Shown: one piece after another, positions 26,436 to 37,358 of the stretch
How positions within the stretch are numbered: the first letter of the stretch is position 1
Layout of the letters: every line of letters starts with the position of its first letter
DNA from: CAMLIZ01 sp040758375
GTDB taxonomy: Bacteria > Pseudomonadota > Gammaproteobacteria > Burkholderiales > Burkholderiaceae_C
Direction of reading: 5' to 3'
Assembly (NCBI GenBank): GCA_040758375.1
Contig: JBFLWE010000001.1
Span: 1-64,000 of the forward strand
DNA length: 64,000 bases
The notes under the pieces: model-generated
What the model was told of the DNA's origin: nothing
The model's input: the letters and a program-made list of their open reading frames with translations, nothing else
The model's database searches: none
Program-made: the position numbers and the translations under genes

Positions 26436-27221
26436 CTATCCCGCCACGCGACGGCGGAACACCCAGCGGTCGTCTTCGGACGCCGCGGCATCGAAGGCAT
26501 AACCTTCGAGCGCGAACGACTGCAGCGCGCGCGGCGTCTTCGGCCGCTTGAGCGCGGCGTGGCGCGCCATCAGGCCGCGCGCGCGTTTGGCGAAGAAGCT
26601 GATCACCTTGTAGCGCCCACCCTTCCAGTCCTCGAACACGCATTCGATCACGCGCGCCTTCAGCGCCTTGCGGTGCGCGGCCTTGAAGTATTCCTGCGAC
26701 GCCAGGTTCACGATCACCGGCGCCGCCTCGCCCGCCTGGCGTTCGTTGAGGTATTCGGCCAGCGTGTCGCCCCAGAACGCGTAGAGGTCCTTGCCGCGCG
26801 GCGTGGCCAGGCGCGTGCCCATCTCCAGCCGGTACGGCTGCATCAGGTCGAGCGGGCGCAAGGCGCCGTACAGCCCGCTCAGGATCACCACGTGCTGCTG
26901 CGCCCACTGCAACGCCGCGGGCGGCAGCGTGCGTGCCTGCAGGCCCTCGTACACGTCGCCGTTGAAGGCCGCCAGCGCCGGGCGGCTGTTGCGTTCGCTG
27001 AAGGCGCGCGACCAGGCGGCGTAGCGCTCGGCGTTCAGCTCGGCGAGCACCGGCGACAAGTTCATCAGCCCGGCGATCTCGGCGGCCGACTTGCGCCTGA
27101 GCACCGAAACCAGCTCGGCCGACCGGTCGATGAAGTCTGGCGGCTGGGCCTGCTTCATCAGGGCCCGGGGGAACGGAGTGTCGTAGTCCAGCGTCTTCGC
27201 CGGAGAAAGCAGCAGCAACAT
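26436..27221 (-). CDS. yaaA: peroxide stress protein YaaA
   Basis: 261 aa. The N-terminus 'MLLLLSPAKTLDY' is diagnostic. 'AFNGDVYEGLQA', 'ILSGLYGALRPLDLMQPYRLEMGT' (given as ILSGLYGALRPLDLM plus PYRLEMGT), 'LASQEYFKA' and 'VISFFAKRARGLMARH' are all conserved YaaA blocks. YaaA lowers free intracellular iron during peroxide stress and binds DNA in E. coli. Length matches. It is a single gene transcribed toward the LysR remnant. Confidence 0.97.
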   Translation of the reverse strand: MLLLLSPAKTLDYDTPFPRALMKQAQPPDFIDRSAELVSVLRRKSAAEIAGLMNLSPVLAELNAERYAAWSRAFSERNSRPALAAFNGDVYEGLQARTLPPAALQWAQQHVVILSGLYGALRPLDLMQPYRLEMGTRLATPRGKDLYAFWGDTLAEYLNERQAGEAAPVIVNLASQEYFKAAHRKALKARVIECVFEDWKGGRYKVISFFAKRARGLMARHAALKRPKTPRALQSFALEGYAFDAAASEDDRWVFRRRVAG

Positions 27222-27297
27222 GGCGCCGCATTATCGGCAGGGGCTGCCGCTTAAGATGCGCGGCTTTGGCCCTCTTCTGCAGCAGGAGCACGACAGC

Positions 27298-28764
27298 GTG
27301 ACCCGATCCCACGGCAAGGCCGCTCTGGCCGCCCTCGTTCTCGCCGCGACCGCCGTGCAAGCCGCCGACGAGCTGCCGCGCGTGCGCAGCCTCCCGGCCT
27401 CGGCCATGGTGGGCGCGGAACGCGTTCGCATGGCCGAAGGCGAGCGCATGGGCCTGCTGGGCGTGGGCTACCTGCTCGAGATGAGCCCCGGCTGGTGGGT
27501 CGGACCCATGCTGTACGGCGCGGCCACCGGACGCCGCGGCGGCCTGTTCACCTGGGGGGCCGAAGTGCAGCGCCGCTGGGTGCTGGCCGACAGCTTCGGC
27601 GTCGCCGCCGGCCTCTCCGCCGGCGGCGGCGGCGGCGCCGCGGCGCCGGTGGGCGGCGGGCTGATGCTGCGCCCGCATGCCGACTTCATGTTCGACTTCC
27701 GCGGCTGGCAGGCGGGGCTGTCGGTCTCGCATGTGCGCTTTCCCAGCGGCAACATCGGCAGCACGCAGCTGGGGCTGCAGCTGATGGTGGACGACCGCTT
27801 CGCCTTCGCCGCGCCGGGCCATGCCGGCCAGCGTGTCGAGTTCGGCGGCCGGGGCGGCATCGGCGCCGACCGCATGCATCCGGTGGTGGGCCGCTACAGC
27901 CAGCGCAAGGACGCGCCGGGCTCGCTGGGCTACGTGGGCCTGCGGCTGGAGCAGCAGGCCTCGCCCACGATGGCGGCCACGCTCGAAGCCGCCGGCGCCG
28001 CCTCCGGGGGCGCCGACGGCTACATGGAGGCGTTGGCGGGTCTGTCGTGGCAATGGCCGGTGTTCGGGCCCACGCTGCGCGCCGGCGTGCGCGGCGCGCT
28101 CGGGCTGGCCGGCGGCGGCGCGGTCAGCACCGGCGGCGGGCCCATCGGCAAGGCCGGCCTCGGCGCGCGCCTGCAGCTCGGTCAGCCGTTTTCCATCGAC
28201 CTGGAGGCCGGCCGCGTGAAGGCCTTGAATGGCGACTTCAGCGCCAACTACGCGCAGCTGTCGCTCGGCATGGCCCTGGGCGACGGCAAGCCTGCCCCGG
28301 GCACCACGCTGCCGCAGCAGACGCTGCACGACATGGAATGGGCCTTCAGCGTGCTGCACTACGCCCATGCCGAGCGCAAGAGCGGCCCGGCCCGCGACAT
28401 GCAGCTCGTGGGCCTGGCCTTCAATCGCTCGCTGACGCCCCATGTCTACCTGAGCGGCCAGGCGCACAGCGCGTTCGCCGGCGGCGCGGGCGCCTATTCG
28501 GTGGGCCTGGTGGGCCTGGGGCTGCGCACCCGCTTCGGCGCCTCGGCGTGGAGCGCCGGCGTGGAGGCCCTGGTGGGCGCGGCAGGCGGCGGCGGCGTGG
28601 CCAGCCAGGGTGGCGCGGTGGCGCAGCCGATGGTCTGGCTGGGGCGCGACTTGGGGCCGCACAGCCGGCTGAAGCTGGGCGCCGGCGCGATCAGGTCGCG
28701 CCGCGGCGAGCTTTCCTCGCCGGTGGCCCAGCTGAGCTGGTCGTTCGAGTTCGGCACGCCGTAG
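27298..28764 (+). CDS. exported beta-barrel-like protein of unknown function
   Basis: 488 aa. GTG at 27298 is the start, with AGGAG 9 nt upstream, opening a clear signal peptide (HGKAALAALVLAATAVQA) cleaved before ADELP. The mature protein is rich in Gly and alternating aromatic/hydrophobic residues with repeated strand-turn patterns ('LGVGYLLEMSPGWWVGPML', 'LGYVGLRLEQQASP', 'AGVEALVGAAGGGG') and ends 'VAQLSWSFEFGTP'. This suggests an outer membrane beta-barrel. I do not recognise a named family. The stop abuts the convergent flavin reductase stop with no spacer. Confidence 0.7.
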   Translation: MTRSHGKAALAALVLAATAVQAADELPRVRSLPASAMVGAERVRMAEGERMGLLGVGYLLEMSPGWWVGPMLYGAATGRRGGLFTWGAEVQRRWVLADSFGVAAGLSAGGGGGAAAPVGGGLMLRPHADFMFDFRGWQAGLSVSHVRFPSGNIGSTQLGLQLMVDDRFAFAAPGHAGQRVEFGGRGGIGADRMHPVVGRYSQRKDAPGSLGYVGLRLEQQASPTMAATLEAAGAASGGADGYMEALAGLSWQWPVFGPTLRAGVRGALGLAGGGAVSTGGGPIGKAGLGARLQLGQPFSIDLEAGRVKALNGDFSANYAQLSLGMALGDGKPAPGTTLPQQTLHDMEWAFSVLHYAHAERKSGPARDMQLVGLAFNRSLTPHVYLSGQAHSAFAGGAGAYSVGLVGLGLRTRFGASAWSAGVEALVGAAGGGGVASQGGAVAQPMVWLGRDLGPHSRLKLGAGAIRSRRGELSSPVAQLSWSFEFGTP

Positions 28765-29445
28765 TCAGGGCGCCACCGCGGCTGTGCGCGCCCGGTCCAC
28801 GTCGGGGCTGCGGTACAGCGACTCGCGGATCGTGGCGAGCGCCGAGGCCTGCAGCTCGCCCGGCGCGAGCCCATAAAAGCGCTGGAAGCTCATGATCAGC
28901 GGGCGCCACTTGCCGGGGTCCACCCGGTTCGGCTCGCCATCCATCAAGACCGACGGATGCAGGTGCACGCGCTGGATGCGCACTTCGAAGCACAAGACGC
29001 CGCCACGCAGCCGCGTATCGTCGGCGGCCAGCGGATGCACGGCTTCGACCACGGCTTCCAGATGCACTGGGCACTGCGAGGCGCGCGGCGGCGCCACCGT
29101 CTCGGAACGCAGCGGCGTCAGGCCCGCAGCGCCGAACTTGTCGGCCACATGGCGGTAGCCGCGCACGGCCTTGTGCGGCGGTACGGGCTGGGCGCCGGTG
29201 GTCAGGGCCAGACGATCCACCGCCGCCACCTCGCGCTCGGAGGGCAGGTTCAGCACGCACTCGCCGCTGCGCTGCAGGTTGCGCGCCGTTTGCGAGGCAG
29301 CGCCCAGGCCCAGCATGCAGCGCCAGCCCAGCCAGAAGGCCGACGACATCGGCGCGAGGTTGGCGCTGCCGTCCGCATTGAGCGTGCTGAGCAGCACCAC
29401 CGGGGTGCCGAAATAGAGGATCGCGGGTTCGCAGGAAACGTGCAT
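28765..29445 (-). CDS. flavin reductase-like domain protein (FMN-binding split barrel)
   Basis: 226 aa. 'GTPVVLLSTLNADGSANLAPMSSAFWLGW' (quoted as VVLLSTLNADGSANLAPMSS) is the FMN-binding flavin-reductase signature. 'QTARNLQRSGECVLNLPS' and 'DKFGAAGLTPL' are typical of the family. Probably an NAD(P)H-dependent flavin or small-molecule reductase. It is divergent from the XRE-cupin regulator across a 122-nt region with an inverted repeat, so it is a likely target of that regulator. Confidence 0.85.
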   Translation of the reverse strand: MHVSCEPAILYFGTPVVLLSTLNADGSANLAPMSSAFWLGWRCMLGLGAASQTARNLQRSGECVLNLPSEREVAAVDRLALTTGAQPVPPHKAVRGYRHVADKFGAAGLTPLRSETVAPPRASQCPVHLEAVVEAVHPLAADDTRLRGGVLCFEVRIQRVHLHPSVLMDGEPNRVDPGKWRPLIMSFQRFYGLAPGELQASALATIRESLYRSPDVDRARTAAVAP

Positions 29446-29525
29446 GTGTCGGGCTCCGGTTGCTGTCGGCAGTCTGTGCGCGATGCAGCGTGCGGTCTGG
29501 CCTCATTCGGACATGCAATTGCGCG

Positions 29526-29560
29526 ATACATCTCTTTTAGTAGAGAAGCATCTTGTATAG
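29526..29560. promoter_or_regulatory. promoter with palindromic operator between flavin reductase and XRE-cupin genes
   Basis: TCTCTTTTAGTAGAGA (29531-29546) is an inverted repeat with 5-bp arms, flanked by ATACA (29526-29530) and TGTAT (29554-29558), which are also complementary. TATAGT at 29556-29561 fits a -10 box for the XRE gene. The AT-rich palindrome in otherwise GC-rich DNA between divergent genes is a good autoregulatory operator candidate. Confidence 0.5.
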
Positions 29561-29567
29561 TGGACGC

Positions 29568-30149
29568 ATGGACGTCGAAGCCGTGATCGCCCGCCGCCTG
29601 AAGGAGCTGCGCTGCACACGCGGCTGGTCGCTGGAAGACCTGGCCCGGCGCTCCGGCGTGAGCCGGGCCATGATCTCGCGCATCGAGCGGCAGGACTCCA
29701 GCCCCACCGCCGGGCTGCTGGCGCGCTTGTGCGATGCGCTGGGCATCACGCTGTCCACGCTGATGACCGAGGCCCAGGCGCCGCGCCACCACGTGAGCCG
29801 CTGCGCGCAACAGCTGCAATGGCGCGATCCGCAGACCGGCTACGTGCGCCGCATGGTCTCGCCGCCGGGGGCCGAGGGCGACGCGGAGATTGTCGCGATA
29901 GACCTGCCCGCGGGCGCCCGCGTGCCCTACCCCGTCGAGACCGGCGCCGCGCACGAGCAGCAGGTGCTGGTGCTGCAAGGCCGCCTGCGCCTGAAGATGG
30001 GTGCCGACACGCTGGAGTTGCAGCCCGGCGACTGCGCGCGCATGGCGCTGGACCAGGGCCACGTCTTCGAGAACCCCACCGGACGCACCACGCACTACCT
30101 GGTGGTCGTGCGCAGGGCCGGCCCTCATCTGCCGGGAGCCGCACGATGA
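29568..30149 (+). CDS. XRE-HTH/cupin transcriptional regulator (SutR-like)
   Basis: 193 aa; ATG at 29568 chosen because the upstream ATG lies in the promoter. HTH_3 domain at about 8-62 ('RLKELRCTRGWSLEDLARR', 'SGVSRAMISRIERQDSSPT'), then a cupin_2 domain at about 105-185 ('HEQQVLVLQGRLRLKMG', 'LELQPGDCARMALDQGH'). This architecture binds a small ligand in the cupin barrel. It overlaps the GNAT gene (ATGA) and is divergent from the flavin reductase gene, so it probably controls both. Confidence 0.9.
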   Translation: MDVEAVIARRLKELRCTRGWSLEDLARRSGVSRAMISRIERQDSSPTAGLLARLCDALGITLSTLMTEAQAPRHHVSRCAQQLQWRDPQTGYVRRMVSPPGAEGDAEIVAIDLPAGARVPYPVETGAAHEQQVLVLQGRLRLKMGADTLELQPGDCARMALDQGHVFENPTGRTTHYLVVVRRAGPHLPGAAR

Positions 30150-30616
30150 ACACTGGCCTGCACGTCGGCCTCGAGCCGCCCGATCAGCCCGACGTGGTCG
30201 CGCTGATCGAAGCGCTGGATGCCTACCAGAAGCCGCTGTACCCGATCGAAAGCCATTACGGCGTGGACCTCGCCACGCTGATGCAGCCCAACGTGCTGTT
30301 CGCGGTGGCGCGCAATGCCGAAGGCCGCGCGCTGGGCTGCGCGGGGCTGATGCTGCTGGCCGACTACGCCGAGGTCAAGCGCATGTACGTCGATCCGGCC
30401 TGCCGCGGCCGGGGCATCGCACGCGCGCTGCTCGACCTGCTGGAGCGCCTCGCGCTCGAGCGCGGTCTGGGCCTGCTGCGCCTGGAAACCGGCAACCGCC
30501 AGCCCGAGGCGCTGGGGCTGTACCGGCGCCAAGGCTTCGTGTTGCGCGGCCCCTTCGGCGACTACCCCGACGACCCCAACAGCCTGTTCATGGAAAAGCA
30601 GCTCCGCCGCGCCTGA
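30146..30616 (+). CDS. GNAT family N-acetyltransferase
   Basis: 156 aa. 'EVKRMYVDPACRGRGIARALLDLLE' (quoted as RMYVDPACRGRGIARALL) is the acetyl-CoA pyrophosphate-binding motif A (R/QxxGxG/A), and 'EALGLYRRQGFVLRGPFGDY' is motif B. It resembles YsnE/PhnO-type small acetyltransferases. Overlaps the XRE-cupin gene by 4 nt, so the two are co-translated; the regulator may sense the same small molecule the enzyme modifies. Confidence 0.9.
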   Translation: MNTGLHVGLEPPDQPDVVALIEALDAYQKPLYPIESHYGVDLATLMQPNVLFAVARNAEGRALGCAGLMLLADYAEVKRMYVDPACRGRGIARALLDLLERLALERGLGLLRLETGNRQPEALGLYRRQGFVLRGPFGDYPDDPNSLFMEKQLRRA

Positions 30617-30805
30617 GCACAGCCGCTGCGCGCTCTCGTTGGCGCTGGCCCTGCCGCAAGACGGCCCGGCGAAGCTGGAAAGGGGGCGCTGCCGGCGGCC
30701 GCTTGGCTTGCGGCAGGGGCCTGAAGGCCGGCCAAAGCCCCGCCTCGCAGCGTCACATCCCCCGGACACAATAATTGCCAACAAGCCGAACAACGGAGGT
30801 TTCCC

Positions 30806-33565
<2,760 letters not shown>

Positions 33566-33590
33566 GCGGCCGGCAAAGGCGACGGCTGAC

Positions 33591-34748
33591 GTGCGCATCT
33601 GCATCATCGGCGCCGGCGCGGTGGGCTGCGCGACCGCGCTCTTTCTCATGCGCCTGGGCGGCTGCGACCTGCAGGTGCAGCTGGTCGAGCGCGACCCCAG
33701 CTATGTCCGCGCCTCCTCGGCGCTGTCTGCCAGCTCGATCCGGCAGCAGTTCTCGAACGCGATCAACGTGCAGATGTCGCAGTTCGGCCTGCAGTGGGCC
33801 AAGGCCTTCGACGTGGGCTTCGTCGAGTCGGGCTACCTGTTCCTTGCCGGCGAAGCCGGCGCCGGCACGCTGCGCGCCAACCACGCGGTGCAACAGTCGC
33901 TGCATGCGCCGGTGGTGCTGCTGGAGCCTGCCGAGCTGGCGCAGCGCCTGCCCTGGATGAACACCGACGGCGTGGCATTGGCCAGCCTGGGGCTGCGCGG
34001 CGAGGGCTGGTTCGACGGTTACGCGTTCACCCAGGCGCTCAAGCGCGAAGCGCTGCGCCTGGGCGCCGTGTCGGTGCGCGGCGAGGTGAGCGCATTGCGG
34101 CGCGCGGGTGGGCGCATCACCGGCGCCATGTTGGCCGACGGCGAGCAGGTCGAGGCCGATGTGTTCGTCAACGCCGCAGGCCCCTGGGCGCGCGAGGTGG
34201 CGGCGCTGGCGGGCATAGAGCTGCCGGTGTTCGCGCGCCGGCGCACGGTGTTCAAGCTCACGTGCCCGACGAAGCTCGCCACCGCCACGCCGGGGGCCGG
34301 CACCACACCATTGGTCATCGACACCAGCGGCGTGTGGTTCCGCAGCGAGGGCGACGGCTTCCTGGCCGGCTGGTCGCCCGGCGAGCACGATGCCGACCCC
34401 GACGACCAGCCGCTCGACCCCGAGCTCACGCTGTTCGAAGAACGCCTGTGGCCGGCACTGGCCGCCCGCGTGCCCGCCTTCGAGGCGCTGCGCGTGCAAA
34501 GCGCCTGGGCCGGCTACTACGAAGTGCACCCGCTGGACCACAACGCGATCCTGGGGCCGCACCCCGAGGTCGAGAACCTGCTGTTCGCCAACGGCTTCTC
34601 GGGCCACGGGCTGCAGCATGCGCCGGCCGCCGGCCGCGGCCTGGCCGAATGGATCCTCGAAGGCGGCTACCAGACGCTGGACCTTTCGCCCTTCGGCTTC
34701 GATCGCGTGCTGCAGGCGCGGCCGTTTCGCGAGCGCGCCATCATCTGA
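33591..34748 (+). CDS. FAD-dependent DAO-family oxidoreductase
   Basis: 385 aa, GTG start. N-terminal Rossmann motif 'RICIIGAGAVGCATALFLMR' for FAD, then 'SSALSASSIRQQFSNAINVQM' (quoted as ASSIRQQFSNAINVQ) and 'VFVNAAGPWAREVAALAG'. The C-terminal 'NLLFANGFSGHGLQHAPAAG' is the second FAD contact, typical of D-amino acid / sarcosine / glycine oxidase-type enzymes and of the FOXRED1-like group. The substrate is not defined. It sits between acnA and an AlkD-like gene, both co-directional with short gaps, so a shared transcript is possible. Confidence 0.88.
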   Translation: MRICIIGAGAVGCATALFLMRLGGCDLQVQLVERDPSYVRASSALSASSIRQQFSNAINVQMSQFGLQWAKAFDVGFVESGYLFLAGEAGAGTLRANHAVQQSLHAPVVLLEPAELAQRLPWMNTDGVALASLGLRGEGWFDGYAFTQALKREALRLGAVSVRGEVSALRRAGGRITGAMLADGEQVEADVFVNAAGPWAREVAALAGIELPVFARRRTVFKLTCPTKLATATPGAGTTPLVIDTSGVWFRSEGDGFLAGWSPGEHDADPDDQPLDPELTLFEERLWPALAARVPAFEALRVQSAWAGYYEVHPLDHNAILGPHPEVENLLFANGFSGHGLQHAPAAGRGLAEWILEGGYQTLDLSPFGFDRVLQARPFRERAII

Positions 34749-34750
34749 GC

Positions 34751-35884
34751 ATGGAACCTTTCAAGAACTTCATCAGCCCGGCGCTGGTGCGCAGCATGGG
34801 CGAGCACCTGGTGCGCGCCTCGCGCGCCTTCGACCGCCGGGCCTTCGAGCAGCGCGCGCTCCATGGCCTGGAGGCACTGGAGCTCAAGGCGCGCGCGCAC
34901 CAGGTGTGCGACGCGCTGGAACTCGGCCTGCCGCAAGACTTTGCCAAGGCCTGCAAGCTGCTGGTGGACTCGCTCGCCCCGCCGGGCGAAGGCGATGACC
35001 TCTCGGTCCTGCGCACCGGCCAGGCCGGGCTGGCCGGCTGGGCGGTGTGGCCCATGTCCGAGTACGTGGCGCGCCATGGCATGGACGACGTGCCGCTGGC
35101 GCTGAAGACGCTGCACGAGATGACGCAGCGCTTCTCGGCCGAGTGGGCCATCCGGCCGTTCATCCTGCGCCATCCCGATGTCACCTACCCCACGCTGCTG
35201 CGCTGGACGCGCGACCCCAGCGCCCATGTGCGCCGGCTGGTCAGCGAAGGCAGCCGTCCGCGCCTGCCCTGGGGCATGGTGCTCAAGCCGCTGATCGCCG
35301 ACCCTTCGCCGACGCTGCCGCTGCTGCGCGCGCTGCAGGACGACCCGAGCGAGTACGTGCGTCGCAGCGTGGCCAACCACCTGAACGACATCGCCAAGGA
35401 CCACCCCGAGCGGGTCGTGCAGTGGCTCGCGCAATACCTGCCCGATGCGCCGCCCGAGCGCAAGGCCTTGCTGCGTCATGCCAGCCGCACGCTGATCAAG
35501 CAAGGCCATCAGGGCGTGCTGCACGCCTGGGGCATCGGCACGCCGCTGCGCGGCAAGGCCAGCCTCACGCTGGCGCCGGCGCACGCCCGGCTGGGCGGCG
35601 CGCTTCAGCTCGAGGTGATGCTGCGCTCGACACAGCGCCGCGGCACGCAGGCGCTGGTGATCGACTACGCGGTGCACCACGTCAAGGCCAACGGCAGCAC
35701 CTCGCCCAAGGTGTTCAAGGGCTGGCGCTGCGAGCTGGCACCCGGCGAAACGCGCCAGCTCTCCAAGCGGCACTCGCTGAAGCAGGTGACCACGCGGCGC
35801 TACCACGCGGGCGAGCACCGCATCGAGCTGCTGGTCAACGGCAAGCCGGTGGCCGAGGCCGCGTTCGACCTCGCCCTGCGGTAG
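34751..35884 (+). CDS. AlkD-like DNA alkylation repair protein
   Basis: 377 aa; the ATG at 34751 begins 2 nt after the preceding stop. The body (about 20-250) is a HEAT-like helical repeat of the AlkC/AlkD superfamily: 'DVPLALKTLHEMTQRFSAEW', 'IRPFILRHPDVTYPTLLRW', 'DPSAHVRRLVSEGSRPRLPW' and 'YVRRSVANHLNDIAKDHP'. An extra C-terminal beta-rich domain (about 260-375, 'LGGALQLEVMLRSTQRRGTQ') is present, as in the AlkC-like subgroup. Such enzymes excise N3/N7-alkylpurines. Placement behind metabolic genes gives no extra clue. Confidence 0.85.
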   Translation: MEPFKNFISPALVRSMGEHLVRASRAFDRRAFEQRALHGLEALELKARAHQVCDALELGLPQDFAKACKLLVDSLAPPGEGDDLSVLRTGQAGLAGWAVWPMSEYVARHGMDDVPLALKTLHEMTQRFSAEWAIRPFILRHPDVTYPTLLRWTRDPSAHVRRLVSEGSRPRLPWGMVLKPLIADPSPTLPLLRALQDDPSEYVRRSVANHLNDIAKDHPERVVQWLAQYLPDAPPERKALLRHASRTLIKQGHQGVLHAWGIGTPLRGKASLTLAPAHARLGGALQLEVMLRSTQRRGTQALVIDYAVHHVKANGSTSPKVFKGWRCELAPGETRQLSKRHSLKQVTTRRYHAGEHRIELLVNGKPVAEAAFDLALR

Positions 35885-35997
35885 TTCGGCGGCCGGCCTC
35901 AGCGGGCATGCGGGCGCAGGCCCCATTCGCGGTGTCCTGGCTCCCGGCCCAGCCAGGCTCTCGTTGACGCGGCAGCGGTGACGCCACGACCCTCGCC

Positions 35998-36384
35998 TCA
36001 ACCTCCTCCGCCCCCGAAGCGCTGCGCCCAACCACCCGCATCGAAGCCCACGGTCAGGCCGCCGCCCGCCCAGGCCACCACCGGCCGCTTGATCACGCTG
36101 GGCTGTTGCAGCATCAGCGCGCGGGCGCTGGAAGCATCGGCCACGCCAGCCTTGGCGGCATCGTCGAGCTTGCGCCAGGTGCTGCCCTGGCGGTTGAGCA
36201 GGCGCTCCCAGCCGAGCTGCTGCAGCCAGGCGTCGAGCTGCGCGGCCGGCACGCCCGATTTCTTGAAGTCGTGAAACGCATGGGGCACGCCCCGCTCGGC
36301 CAGCCAGGCGCGGGCGCGCTTGACGGTGTCGCAGTTGGCAATGCCGTAGACGGTGGTGGCGGCGGTGTCGCTCGAGATGCTCAT
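35998..36384 (-). CDS. Spx/ArsC family reductase-like protein (YffB type)
   Basis: 128-aa thioredoxin-fold protein. 'TVYGIANCDTVKRARAWL' carries a single redox Cys18 in the CxxT-type active site, and 'VPHAFHDFKKSGVPAAQLDAWL' plus 'LMLQQPSVIKRPVV' are the standard YffB/ArsC-like blocks. Members are called arsenate reductases but act rather as glutathione-dependent thiol reductases of unknown target. The start overlaps the stop of the BamE-like gene (ATGA). The C-terminus ends in a run of glycines. Confidence 0.9.
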   Translation of the reverse strand: MSISSDTAATTVYGIANCDTVKRARAWLAERGVPHAFHDFKKSGVPAAQLDAWLQQLGWERLLNRQGSTWRKLDDAAKAGVADASSARALMLQQPSVIKRPVVAWAGGGLTVGFDAGGWAQRFGGGGG

Positions 36385-36887
36385 GGGTTGCGGATTGTGT
36401 CGTTGTGGTCGCAGCGCGGGTCGATGCCATAGCCCGTGCTGGTGACCACGCCGTGGTCATCGAGCGACACCTGGAACCACTGGCACAAGCCCATCAGCGT
36501 CTCGTAGCGGTAGGACCACACCTGACCGCCTTGCCAGTCACCCGCGCGGACCTCGGAAGGCCGACCCAGGCGGCGCAACAGCGCCTCACGCGTCTCGCCG
36601 GCGCGCACCTGGTTGAAGTGGTCCTCGGTGAGCACCTGCTGCCAGCCGATGACACGGCCTTGTGCGTCCAGATCGACCATGTAGGTGTGCTTGCCATAGG
36701 GCCCGCGCGCGAACTCCAGGCGCTGCATTCCGCCCGGCAGCGCGTGGCGGCCCGTGGGCGGGCCCAGTTCGCGCACGGCATCGGCCTCGGTCTGACCGGA
36801 CCGAAGCTCACGCGGCATGTAGCCGCTGCACGCGCTCCCCAGCGTGGCCACCAGCAACGCGGCCACCAACGGCGTCGGCTCTTTCAT
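36381..36887 (-). CDS. BamE/SmpA-like outer membrane lipoprotein
   Basis: 168 aa from the second of two tandem ATGs (36887), which has GGAG 7 nt upstream. A signal peptide ending LGSAC gives a lipobox-like cysteine near residue 19. The mature part contains two related units: 'LRSGQTEADAVRELGPPTGR' and 'VRAGETREALLRRLGRPSEV'. Each matches the SmpA/OmlA alpha-helical start, and both are followed by beta strands ('YMVDLDAQGRVIGWQQVL', 'QVSLDDHGVVTSTGY'). It is therefore a double-BamE-like lipoprotein rather than the classical single-domain BamE. It is operonic with the Spx-like gene. Confidence 0.8.
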   Translation of the reverse strand: MKEPTPLVAALLVATLGSACSGYMPRELRSGQTEADAVRELGPPTGRHALPGGMQRLEFARGPYGKHTYMVDLDAQGRVIGWQQVLTEDHFNQVRAGETREALLRRLGRPSEVRAGDWQGGQVWSYRYETLMGLCQWFQVSLDDHGVVTSTGYGIDPRCDHNDTIRNP

Positions 36888-37003
36888 CATGAAGCTCCAC
36901 CAGAAGCGGGCATTGTGGCGCGCGACCTGCGGCAAAGACCTTCTTCGCATCCCGCCTTGGCACGGTGGCCCACCGCGCGCGGACTTCCCACTGCTGGCGC
37001 GAG

Positions 37004-37177
37004 CATCCGCGCGCGCCGGCGGTGGTCGTGCCGGTGAGCGCGGCCAACCGCGCCTCCTGGCGCGTGCTCGAGCGGGCCGGCTTCAGCCGCGTGGCCGAAG
37101 GCGCGCTGCGGCCCGACAACCCGATCGACGGCTACAGCCACTACATCTACCGCGCCCGGCGTCCGGCCAACGCTTGA
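37004..37177 (+). pseudogene. C-terminal fragment of a GNAT acetyltransferase
   Basis: The frame ending at the TGA 37175-37177 encodes 'VVVPVSAANRASWRVLERAGF' (quoted as SAANRASWRVLERAGFSRV), followed by 'DGYSHYIYRARRP'. This is the standard C-terminal end (motif B and last strand) of GNAT enzymes of the aminoglycoside 6'-acetyltransferase-like group. The acetyl-CoA-binding motif A and everything before it are absent; upstream DNA belongs to the divergent BamE-like gene. It is a truncated remnant. Confidence 0.6.
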
Positions 37178-37358
37178 GAGGCGTCAACGCAGCGCGCGCG
37201 CTTCGATGCCAGCCCCCGGGATGGGCGTCGGCGGCCAAGTTTTCCCGTTGCCGGCCCCCGCGCAGCGGCGTAGAGTGGGCCGCGTCACGAACAGCGAGGG
37301 TGCCTGACCGGCCTTCCCACGAAGTCGGGCCGGACAGCAGGCGCCACAAGGAGACAGC

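Noticed and set aside
25933..28662. 909-codon minus-strand open frame
   Set aside because: Runs antisense across the LysR remnant and the beta-barrel gene and also over yaaA in another frame. Composition is low-complexity Ala/Arg/His with no recognisable domain.
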